Positions 44,701 to 55,307 of a stretch of 64,000 nt of DNA are shown here, piece by piece. Numbering within the stretch: the stretch's first letter is position 1; each line of letters opens with the position of its first letter. The translations under genes and the position numbers were made by a program. The stretch covers positions 16,613,206 to 16,677,205 of the forward strand of contig OZ038459.1 of assembly GCA_964036195.1 (NCBI GenBank), read 5' to 3'. The notes beneath the pieces are model-generated. The model saw only the letters and a list, made by a program, of their open reading frames with translations, did not search any database and was not told the DNA's origin. The DNA is from Sphaerolaimus hirsutus (lineage: Eukaryota; Nematoda; Chromadorea; Monhysterida; Sphaerolaimidae).

Positions 44701-47700
44701 GCGTCAGGGGCAGTCCCGAGCCCTGTAAAGTGTAAAGGGAAGTGTCAAATGTCATGTACAGTGTCAATCAAAACAAAAATAAAAAAATTTTATTACCACA
44801 CTTTGCATGATTATTGACACTTTACTTTAAATTTGTCATGACAATTGACACTTTGCATGACATTTCACACTTTCATTTACACTTTACAGGGTTTGGGCCT
44901 GCCACCAGGAGGAGGTTAAGAGGTTTGCGATGGGCAGAATTTTATAGAAAAGAAAAGATTAGAACGATTATCAGCTAGCACTCAGCTATTCTAAATACAT
45001 TGTCTGGATAAAATTCACAGCACTAAGCTCACGATATTCAAGTAAACAATGGAAATAATTGCAAATATGAACTCACTTCTTTCGCTTGTATGCCCCAATT
45101 ACAATCGATGTGAAAATAATGGCGATAAGTGCCAGTGCTGAAGCCAAAATAGCGATCCAATGCCACGTGCTCAAATCAGCACCAAATATCGAATCTCCAC
45201 TGCTTGGATTAGGATTTCTTTTACGATTGTTCAGTGTGTTTTGATCCGGATTCACCACAGTGCCAAGTTCGAGCAAATTTTTCGCTTTTTTGTCCGCACT
45301 GATCGATACGGATGTGGGGCCGGACGTTCTGAGCACGCCGCCAGATGAGCCCGCGGTCTGAAATTGACTGAAAATTCAGCTGCTGATTCAGAAGAGAAAT
45401 TGCTCAGAAATTTTCAGAGTCAATTTGTCGTGTTCTTATGTTGGTTGATTTATTTTTGTATTCGCAATTTTGCAGAGAAAGCGCGTGTTTGGGAATTGTT
45501 AAATGAAACCACAGATAGAATGCTGCTGGGTGATTTTCAACGAGAATAACTAAATATAATCCCAGAAAATATCTCAAAAATGAAAACTCTCTGAAAAAAC
45601 GCAGAAACAATTTAAATGAGATATAAATATTTCAATGCTTTCTTCTCGTTAAAAATGTAATTAATCTCTCTGGAAAAACCTGCAGAAAATATAAATAAAT
45701 ACAACTACAAGATATATAAATCTTTTCAAATATATTTAAAAATCAAAATCTTCCGAAATTTTTCCACTGCCAATCGCGGAACAAACCTTTATCTGCACAG
45801 TGGCATGGCTTTTTCTCGGGGGCTCCCCAGTGTCCTGCGCTGCAGTGACAAGCTCATAAGTGAAATTCGTTTGGAGCAATGCCAATGGCCGGGTGTAGAT
45901 GTTGCCATTCGAATCGATTGTGAATAAACTGGGAAAAGGGGAAATAATAATTTTCAATGGTCGGGGTTGGAATTCTGTTAAAATAGTCGACAGATTTTTC
46001 AGGCAGCCAGGTTTATAATTTCTGCGGCTGGGCGGTTCAACGGAATTACCTACCTATTTACATTCAACCGGGCAGCGCCCAATTTCAATTTAGGTACATT
46101 TTTCAAATAAATTGGGCTACCAGAAAAACGTGCTGGGGTCAATTTCGCAAGTGGATAAGTAAACAAAACATTTTAGAAGTGAGAAGTAAGAAGTGAAAAG
46201 CGAAGTGAAAATTTAAAACAGAAGTAAATTGAGAAGTAATAATTTACAGTTTACTGCCCACTTTTACTTAGCTTTTAAATTTGTAATTCTCGTTTTACTT
46301 CAATTTAAACTTTTTACCTCTCACTTCTGAAATGTTTGTTTTTTATTTTTCCACTCGCAAAATTGGCACCGGGCCAATAACATTTCGAGCCACAGGTGAA
46401 TTATGAGAAGTAAACTAACTCATTATGATTCAATATTCTATATACCACCAAATCACCCTGATCCACATCAGTGGCCACAATCCTGCCAATTAAACCATTT
46501 ACACCCAAATCAGTGACGAAAAATTCATATTTTTCTCTCGAAAATTGCGGACTGTGGTCATTAGAATCAGTGATATTTACAATCAATTTGCAATCAATAG
46601 ATGATAATAATCGGGAATCGGTAGCGCGAATCGGCACGATTAGCGAACGATCGATTTCGTAGTCCAGGTCGATTGCTAAAGTGACGACGCCTGGAAAATG
46701 GCCACGACTTTCTTTGATTGTTAAAAAAAGGAAAATGACTAAAAATAAATGACTTTTATAGGAGAAAGTAAATGAAAGAAATTAATAAATTACCTGTGCT
46801 CGAATCCACAGAAAACTGAGGACTGTTTTCCGGTTCTGCCAATGAATACAGTATGACGTCATCCTATGAAATGTTTTTTCATCAAATTATGCTTTTTGTC
46901 ATTTTAATTTCTTCAAAAACTGACAAACCTCATTCACGGGCACGGCTTTCACTTGGACGATCTTTGAATTAATTGGCAAATTTTCCGGCACCGACACAGT
47001 GTACACACTGCGCGAACACCTGGGCCTCATCTCTTTTTCACCGCCATTGGTGACTTTTGATAGTGTTGGAGTGGACATAACTCCACCTTCTCTGCCCGTG
47101 GATGAAGTCCGTGTTATCTGTGAAAGATTCAGACAAGATTTGATTTGGGTATGAGCGAATTTTACATTCTAATGAAAAAGTCAATTTCTTTGAGCTGAAA
47201 ATACAATATGAAGGAAATTAAAACCTATAGAATCGACAGCAAACGTGATGCAAACCCGAATGTTGATTACTGTTCCAACAATCTCGGGAGATTTATATTT
47301 TGAAATACAAAAAAAGAAAGATTTTTGAATATTTTCTTATATTTTCTCTGCGTTGTTCCGCAGAGATTAATTATATTTATTTGTTGACAATAGACAATAA
47401 AATCTCTCATTTCTATTTATTTGTATTGTCAGTATTATTTGTATTGTATTTTTCAGAGGAATTAAATTATATTTGATATTTGAGAGATTTCCTGAGATTA
47501 TATTTTATTATTTTTTCCGAAAAACACCGAAAAAAATTATATTTTTAGACCGATAGCCAAAATCCCACAACACAAACATCCAACTGAACCTGCAACGTAG
47601 CCTGGCCGACCCTCTCAGGCCTGTCCTTCTGCATGGCGACCAGGGACAGGACCAGGTCCCTGCTCGCCTCGGGCATCGACTCCACCATGGTCACGGTGCC

Positions 47701-50700
47701 TTTGGCGTCGATCGAGAACAAGTTGGCGTGCTCTGAGGGATTTTCTAAGATTACATTTACTAATATTTTCTCAAAATTACCCGTTTTTTCAATGCTAATT
47801 GGGCTGTTAATATAAAACAGAAACTGACTGCCAACGAGCGAGTATTCTATCAGCGCGTTCAACGTGTCGCCGTCGCGCGCGCTGATGTTCGACGGCAGCA
47901 CGTGCAGCTCGGTGCCCTGCGGCGACAAATAGGGAAAAAGGTTTATGGCAAAATGATCTATTTCGACTATAAAACATATTTCACAAAGCAAAAGCAAACC
48001 GGGGGCGCGGCGCCGTCGACAACTGCATAATAAGCGTCGTGTTCAAACACGGGGTTCAAATCATCCACATCAAGCACGCGCACTTTCACCACACTAGTGG
48101 ACGAGTGTGACGGCCGGCCAGCGTCCTGCAACCGGGAACGAGTGTGGTGTACATCTTAACACAGATGGATATATTTTTGGTGACGTTAAGTGCCCACCTG
48201 CGCGAGTATGGTCAGCGTGAATTCTCTGACCGTCTCGAAATCTATGCGTCTCGCCACCGACAATGTGCCCTGCCACGAGTGCGGCACGCTCAGGTACGGC
48301 TGCGAAATTATAGGCGAACATTTTGCATGTTCTTTCAGCAGCAATGAAAACGAATCCACCAAAAATCACATCGAAAAATCACAACGACCTGGGGCCAGTC
48401 CCAGAGCCTGTAAAATGCCCAGTAAAATGTCAAATGTCATGCAAAGTGTCAAAAGTGTAGTCAAAAACGTACGTTTGCCATTTTACAGGTCATTTTACAC
48501 TCTTTTGACAGTTTGCAGGACATTCGACATTTTACAGGCTCTGAGAGTACCCCACGCCCCCGACCACTCACCTCTCCACCCCCCTCATCCAGCAAGCTGT
48601 ATTGCACCTGGCTGAATGGCCCCGGCATGTCGCCATCAATGGCAACTATGCCATCAAAGACAACAGTGCCCAATGGCAACTCCTCAGTGACATTGATGTG
48701 ATAAATTGGCTGTGTGAAAACTGGCGCGTGGTCGTTTGCGTCTTCGATTGCTATGTGGATGGAGATGTTGACCTGTGATTTGGGGGGGGGATGTTTTTTG
48801 GATGTTTAGTGTAGTGTTTGACGTTTGTTTTGGCTTTGTGTGAGGCGGTGAAGTAGTCACATGGCAGTTTTGGGTTTTTTTTGTGTGGCACTTCTGTGGA
48901 TTTCCACCAAACAGCAAAGTGCTGGCGCAACAACAAAATTGATTCAAAGAGTGATTTTGAAAAAAGTGCTAAATTTAAAAAAATACGTATTTTCTGTGAG
49001 CACCATGACATAATCCCTCCTATTTTTATGTTTTTGAATTTGCAATATTTCAATGCATTTGTAATTTTGCAACATTTGCACAAACTGAATACGTATGCAA
49101 TATTTGCTCCCTGATTACAGACAATGTTCAATGAAGTTTGATGGAATGCGATTGCAACGAAAGTGCGCAACTCAACATCGTTGGTTTGTTCAAATAAATT
49201 TGACCTTCGATAAAAAGCGTGAAATGACATGACAAACATTTGGCCATTTTGCTCATATTTGCATTACAAAATCGCATGCACAAAATTTCTGAATTAAATT
49301 TTTACAGCGTCACATGAACTAAACCTCAAGTTTTCAAGGTTGTTTCACGTCAAAAGCTTAAAAAACTCCTCCCACGTACAAAAATAGTGTTAAAACAAAT
49401 ACAATTTCTTCAGAACGGAATAAAGTGGGGTGATACCAGTCATAAATATTATCTAATTACAACTAAAGATGACTAACGCTTTTTAAACCGTTTTATAAAA
49501 GAACGTCTTTTTTCATCTTTAATTGCAGCAGTGTAAGAATCACAACAACACTAAAAATGGATGTATGTGTATGTTAGCTATAACCATTCACTGTATTTGG
49601 TCGAATAATTCCCCTGGGGTGATTATTATTTCGTAAAACAATTTTTGAGGGGGGACTATTCAAAGGGGGGCGTTATTCAGCGGGGGATTATTATTTTAGT
49701 CAAAATTCATTTCACGAAATATACTCTATGAATAAAATAAAGGGCCATTTTTTCAAATTGGACAACAAATTTATCATATACCTAAAGGGGTGGAATCATT
49801 CTTACCTCAGTCGTTTAACAGGGGGGGTTATTCAAGGGGGAACTATTCAAGCGGTTGCGGTAATTACAATCAGGTGTAGATTGGTTAAAACAATGTGCAC
49901 ACGAAATCCACCAAAATGAGCTCACCTTGAAATCATCGCCGGGTATGAGGCTGGCGCACTCAACCAGTGCCTCCAAGCGCATGTCACCCTGTCATAGGAG
50001 ATTCGGTTTTAAAAACAACTCAAAATATTGCATATTTATTTGGGCATGTTTTTGGATACTAATGCTACGATTACAGCTCGGGCGTAAAATTCCAGCGTAA
50101 AATTCCATCGCAAAATTGATTACATAAAAGTGGATGATGATACAGGTCTGCAATTTTTCATGGAGAATATGTTTATCAATACCTTCATTGTGTCCGAGAG
50201 TCATCATCCACAGTCACTGCAATTTGATTGTGGAAATTTAAAAATTTCTATTTTACGCTGGAATTTTACGCCCGCTGAAGAAAAGTCAATTCTACGCCAG
50301 GTGATTGCATGCAATGACATAGCGTAGAATTGATTTTTCTTCAGCTGGCGTAAAATTCCAGCGTAAAATAGAAATTTTTGAATTTCCACAATCAAATTGC
50401 AGTGACTGTGGATGATGACTCTTGGGCACAATGAAGGTATTGATAAACATATTCTCCATGAAAAATTGCAGACCTGTATCATCATCCACTTTTATGTAAT
50501 CAATTTTGCGATGGAATTTCTCGCTGGAATTTTACGCCCGAGCTGTAATCGCTCCATTATGGAAAATATACACAGCCGGCACGCAACAAAATTATTGGAT
50601 AATAGCCAGCACGCATTCGTCGTGTTTAGGTATCTATTTTGACGGAACTTCGGCAGCAAATAATTTGGAGATTTGGAACCCAGATAAGTAGTAGGTAAAG

Positions 50701-51484
50701 TATATTTGTAACCGACCCCATCTCTATCTAATTTTCTAATCAGCAACAACTCCTTGTCGGGGGCTTCCAAATCAAAGTGTTCCCTGCCGCCGACCAATTT
50801 GAGTGCAATTTCCGGGTGATCACCAGCTGATTCTCCATTTATTGGCAGCTGGCCAATTGGTTCGCCTGGAAGTGTGAAAAAATGAAATGAATTATAGGAC
50901 ATATTTGCTAGAATTATTCCCGAGGGGAATTATTATTTCGTCAGACCTTTTTGACGGAGGAACTATTCGATGGGGAAGTATTCAAGGGGAGGAATTTATT
51001 ATTATTATTATTTGTCAAAATTTTCAAGAACGTTTTTATAAAGACATTACACAAAATATGCTTTATTCAAACAACAACGTGTCATTTGTTGTTCAAATCG
51101 GACAAAACAAATTGAACATTTGCATAACGGGGAATTTTTCAAGGGGGGTAATTTTTTTGCCCACTCGTCTAACAGGGGGGTATCCAAGAGGGGGAATTAT
51201 TCAAGGGGGGATTATTCGAGCAAATGCGGTAGTTGCGGTGCATAGTAAAATGAATACTTGCAGGTACTACAAATAAATCCATATGAACACAAGAAACAAA
51301 AACCTTTTGGGTGGTTTTCAGAAACTCTCCAATATACTTCAGTTCTGCCATCCAATAAACTGCAGGCCGGCTGCCCCACCTCTACTAAACCTCCGCAAAT
51401 GTGACAAATAAACAAAATAAATAGTGTTACACCAATGAAATATTTTGAAAATGTTTTAGATATCAATGGCAATTTAGGTTTCAT
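41771..51484 (-). CDS. protocadherin, 5 extracellular cadherin repeats
   Basis: Seventeen exons (minus strand) join in phase: 51484-51304, 50865-50717, 49988-49926, 48772-48572, 48359-48198, 48125-48000, 47916-47829, 47732-47578, 47117-46929, 46863-46794, 46690-46420, 45928-45787, 45357-45077, 43948-43618, 43430-43272, 42610-42530, 42169-41771 (3048 nt, 1015 aa). Signal peptide YFIGVTLFILFICHICGG; EC1 has YWRVSENHPKGEPIG, LDRDG and a Cys (VECASLIP) like vertebrate protocadherin EC1. Calcium-site motifs: DANDHAPVF (~142-150), LDVDDLNPVF (~270-279), SNDHSPQF (~504-511). EC3 ends without a DxND motif. One transmembrane helix lies at ~665-689, followed by KRKK and a ~325-aa Ser/Pro-rich cytoplasmic tail. 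The role is calcium-dependent homophilic adhesion or signalling at the cell surface. The acceptor at 48360 is not AG, and the acceptor at 43949 is pyrimidine-poor. Exon 16 can also read through to a stop at 42365. Confidence 0.88.
43979..44179. mobile_element. CAGTCCC foldback element
   Basis: CAGGGGCAGTCCCGAGCC at the left, GGCTCGGGACTGCCCCCA at the right, the best-kept ends of the family. Flanks ACGCAAAT and ATGCAAAA match at 6 of 8 positions, a possible old 8-bp target duplication. In the protocadherin intron before exon 14. Confidence 0.8.
44705..44908. mobile_element. CAGTCCC foldback element
   Basis: Second copy in the same protocadherin intron; CAGGGGCAGTCCCGAGCCCT at the left, GGGTTTGGGCCTGCCACCAG at the right. 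Inner GTGTCAAATGTCATG arms mirrored. Confidence 0.78.
46132..46372. mobile_element. foldback element with AGTGAAAAGTGAA arms
   Basis: CTGGGGTCAATTTCGCAAGTGG at the left resembles the mirror of CCACTCGCAAAATTGGCACCGG at the right; inside, GAAGTGAGAAGTAAGAAGTG is mirrored by CTCTCACTTCTG. In the protocadherin intron between exons 11 and 12. Confidence 0.6.
48389..48554. mobile_element. CAGTCCC foldback element filling a protocadherin intron
   Basis: It makes up 166 of the 212 bases of the intron between exons 4 and 5 (48360-48571). CTGGGGCCAGTCCCAGAGCC at the left, GGCTCTGAGAGTACCCCA at the right. Confidence 0.78.
49590..49862. mobile_element. TACCGTATTT-type foldback element, diverged
   Basis: TGTATTTGGTCGAATAATTC at the left and TTCAAGCGGTTGCGGTAATTAC-like right end, with G-rich units next to both. 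Protocadherin intron 3. Confidence 0.5.
50068..50551. mobile_element. 484-bp near-perfect palindrome
   Basis: CGATTACAGCTCGGGCGTAA at 50068 is mirrored at the right end near 50551, and the arms stay complementary for about 230 bp with few mismatches. The centre is near 50310. CGTAAAATTCCAGCGTAAAA units occur at the ends and near the centre. It fills two thirds of protocadherin intron 2. No coding capacity; target duplication not resolved. Confidence 0.88.
50903..51230. mobile_element. TACCGTATTT-type foldback element, diverged
   Basis: TATTTGCTAGAATTATTCCC at the left, ATTCGAGCAAATGCGGTA at the right, with G-rich TTATTTCG units. In protocadherin intron 1. Confidence 0.55.
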
Positions 51485-51603
51485 TGTCTTCTAGATGGAC
51501 AATGTGTAGCGTGCGAGCGATATCACATCTTGCTCGCGTACTGAAAAAAACGTAACGTTTGATAAAAATATAGAGGTACCAAAAGTGTAAAATATTTTTT
51601 ATT

Positions 51604-51766
51604 TGCCCCACACACACTAGTTGACATCGACACCAAATGTCAACTTGTTCCATTCCTAATTCCAAGCTTGCATTTGAATGTCGTTCGTTGGCTCGTCAGC
51701 AAGTTTCAATTGGGATCGGAACCAGTTGACATTTGGTGTCGCTATCAACTAGTGTGTGTGGGCCCA
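51604..51766. mobile_element. foldback element, CACACTAGTTGACA family
   Basis: 163 bp, closely matching 40702-40866. CACACACTAGTTGACATCGA at the left, CAACTAGTGTGTGTGGGCCCA at the right. It lies about 120 bp upstream of the protocadherin start codon. Confidence 0.8.
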
Positions 51767-53700
51767 ATAAAATAAGTGGTTGATGGTATTTTAAACGTAA
51801 ACATGGGTATGGAACAATAGAACAATTCCAATCAATATTCAACATAACTGAGCAGTTCAATACATAGGTCAAGTCACAAAACTTCCGCTATTACCCACCC
51901 ACGATGAGGTACCACACCGGTAACGAATTTTCAAGAGTCAGTGCACTCGCACTCAATATCAATCCTAGTAAATCTAGTCTGGCTGTTCTGTACACGCACA
52001 CTGTAAATACGTGGCGAAATTTATCGAAATTTCTCCAAAAGTTTGCCCCCATCGTCGATCTGTAAGTGGGCTAAGTACTTTCTTACAAATGCCCACCGCG
52101 CGGGCCACTCGAGAAAATTCTGACATTCAGATTACGATTTACGTCAGCCGATTTTGGCACCGCACTGCTATTTTTGTGTGTAGGAGAATCCATTTTGAAG
52201 TCACGTCACTTTCGGATGGCACAATGAAAATATTTGAAAGGTATTGACATAAATATATTTAACACAATCGATTGATTAGGCACCCAATTTGCTCAAATAC
52301 TGGGGGAAACGCGGCCAAGTAGGGCAATGCCAAGCGCCAAAAAGTTTCAGGTGCCAGTGCCAGACCCAGTAAAATGCCCTGTAAAATGTCATGCAAAGTG
52401 TGAAAAGTCATGTAAAATGCCCTGCAAAATGGCAACCGAGTTGCCATTTTGAAGGGCATTATACACGACTTTTGACACTTTGCGAGTAATTTTAAATTTT
52501 ATAGAGTCATGCAATCGGCGAAGATACGTACTGCCCCAGTGCTTTTTGGCCCATAGCCAAAGCTAAATGATCAAATTAAGGCCAGTTTTTCATCGATTTA
52601 ATACTGTGGATCAGAAATGACATTAATCTGACAGCGTATCGGATAATACAGACGCAATGAATTCAGTTGCCGTGAATAACTGTGTGGGAATTGATTTTTT
52701 GACAAAAATTCCTTTGGCAGATTCAAAAATGTGAATATTTTTGTAGTTGATGAGTCAAATTGGAGACAATATTTGCTCTAATGTGGTGTATGGATTTGCC
52801 ATTTTACCCAATCTTTTATTCAACGTATTCATAAAATACATGGAAAAAAATCAGATACATCAGCGTCTATTTCATTTGCAAATGTGCATCGACTCCACGT
52901 TTTTCGGTTCTTAAAATTTCCACACTTAAATTTTTCTGCAAAAGAAAAGAAAATGAGCCAGGTACAACTAAATATAAGAACCACTTTTTCGTTTACTCCA
53001 TCATCAGCCACTTGAGTCGGCGAGATTTTCGTCCATCGGATTTGTTTTACAAAATGCCCGATCTTACAACAGGCAAAAAATACGGTGTGGTTCAATCGAA
53101 AATATTGTAAATTGAAAAAATTGCTCAATTTAGGGTTAACGGGATGAAATTAAATTAGCCCGGTGTGCATCTCTGGGCAAACGAATATGGTTTGCTGGGT
53201 AACAACATCACATTGAACTGAACATAATTTAAATATAATAAATAAGTATTTTCAAAATAATACAAATATAAAAATAAATCGAGCTGCCCGAAGTCGGACT
53301 AATTGAATTTCCCACTAGATGAAACACTTTTGTGGTTTTGTGGCATTCTTTTTACGGTTTTGTAGTAGTGAAAACTACGGTGCCGTTGGCATTTACGGTT
53401 CTAGCATATAAAGGGCAAAATTTGGTCATATTTTGATGTATTTAATTAGTCACCTAGAGAAAAGTCGTTTCCATTTTTATATCAATACAAACAAAACTGT
53501 CATTTTTACGCGCTTTAAAATACCGCATTTTCTCGAAATAACCCCTTGAATTACACCCCCTTTAAATACACACAGGTCTGAGTAAACTAGAGAAATACCC
53601 CCCCCCCCCCGAATTCAGTGTAAAGAGAGTGTAATTTGTATAATTAGATTGATTGTACAAGAAATTCGTCTATTACCGCATTCATAAGAGTATCTATAAG
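51767..53700. other. region upstream of protocadherin, no gene seen
   Basis: May hold the promoter and 5' UTR of the protocadherin, whose ATG exon seems to follow an acceptor (CTAG at about 51492). Open frames at 52011-52247 (+) and 52829-53128 (-) have no family resemblance. Confidence 0.35.
52348..52520. mobile_element. CAGTCCC foldback element, decayed right end
   Basis: CAGGTGCCAGTGCCAGACCC at the left; the right end has lost most of the terminal repeat (TTTATAGAGTCATGCA). Confidence 0.6.
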
Positions 53701-55307
53701 TAGTGATGGAAAAGCGCCATGGCGCTGGCGCCTGGCGCTAGCGCCAAAGCAAAAAGCGCCATGGCGCTTTTGGCGCTTGGCGCTAAAACGCTCTGGCGCC
53801 ATTGGCGCTTGGCGCCGGGATCTGAAAAAGCGCCGTGGCGCTTTTGGCGCTTGGCGCCATTTCCTGTTGGCGCTATTGGCGCCTGGCGCTAGCATTTCAA
53901 ATAGCGCCAAAAAAGCGCCAACTGTTTTTATAAAATTCTTATAATTCAGTGAAATTCGACAAACCAGTTGATCAATTTTGAGAATAACTGAATAAATATT
54001 GATAAATATAAGTGTGTAAGGGGACATTTATATTAATTAAATATCGATTAGGTACTTTTTGGAGCAAATGTATGTACCCTATTTCCTCGAAATCCCCCCA
54101 GGGGGTTGATTATTTCAGAGTGCAAATTTTGAGGGGGGTATTTCGAGGGGGGGGCTTTATTATATCGCCAGGAATTTTCGTATAGGATCATGTAAAGAAT
54201 GGGCATTTACATACCCATAACTGGTAATAAACATGACTAGGTAAATGGGATACCCTACCATTTACATTTACATACCCTACCTGGTATATCCCTTGGGATT
54301 TTAATAATGTATGAAACATTGTAGTATACTCGGCAGACATGATACTATACAATGAGTTGCATGATGTCATATCATGCACGCTGTATCCAACCCGTAGAAC
54401 TCTGTTTTGGTGACTCGTGCTTACGCATATACGGAATGAAACTATTCAATTGTGCCCGCACAATTCAAACCCCCGTCAAAGTGTAGTTGAGTTTTTTGGC
54501 ATGATGCCATCCAAGCGTCGTCTGGATCTGAATAAATACAAAGCGGGAACGTTTTCTGAATTCAAAATTTTGAACGTAACAAGTTTTCGTCAAAATGAAT
54601 CGATAGCGTGTAACTTTTCTAAATATGAATTAGATTAAACGTAGGTAAACGTATAATCAAAAATTTGCAGCACCTATCGGCACAAAAATTGGTGTAAACG
54701 AGTGCGTAAAGAACAGCACATTTTTATTTTCCTTCTTACTATCTTTATATTTTCTTTTTTACTTAATTCCTTTCTCGTTCGCTCTACAAGAACAAAATAT
54801 AACTTTCCAATTTTGTAGAATGATATGTCCGTCGACTATACATATTGACATATTCACGACCCACTGTGCACCGTTTTTCTACCGTATTTAAGATGTATCG
54901 CACTTCGCTGTTCAGTAAGATGTTGAATTTCATTGACGCTCAGCGAAGCGAAACATAAGTAAACCAAACCTGTATAATATCATGTCTGCCGACTATAGTT
55001 AATTGAACTTTAATGGCAAATATCAAATCGACTACTACGACATCAGCGGTATGTCACAGTTACGAATTCATTATTCTACAAACGAATTCCAGAACAAAAT
55101 TTTTGGCGCTGGCGCTATTGGCGCTTGGCGCCATTGCCCTCTGGCGCCATTGGCGCTTGGCGCTGAGGTTCAGAAAAGCGCCATGGCGCTTTTGGCGCTT
55201 GGCGCTATTTTGCTCTGGCGCCATTGGCGCTTGGCGCTGTGGGTCACAAAAGCGCCATGGCGCTTTTGGCGCTTGGCGCCAAAAGTCTGGCGCTTTTTCC
55301 ATCACTA
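53701..55307. mobile_element. hAT-like element, GGCGCC family, 1.61 kb
   Basis: TAGTGATGGAAAAGCGCCAT at the left, GGCGCTTTTTCCATCACTA at the right, flanked by the perfect 8-bp repeat TCTATAAG (53693-53700 and 55308-55315). GGCGCC/GGCGCTTGGCGC arrays are about 220 bp deep at each end. The 1.1-kb middle holds a TACCGTATTT-type fragment (54075 onward) and GTCTGCCGA-type ends (54325, 54968), with no transposase. Confidence 0.87.

Noticed and set aside
52829..53128. 99-codon minus-strand frame
   Set aside because: Cys/Phe-rich AT-rich translation, no similarity or gene context.
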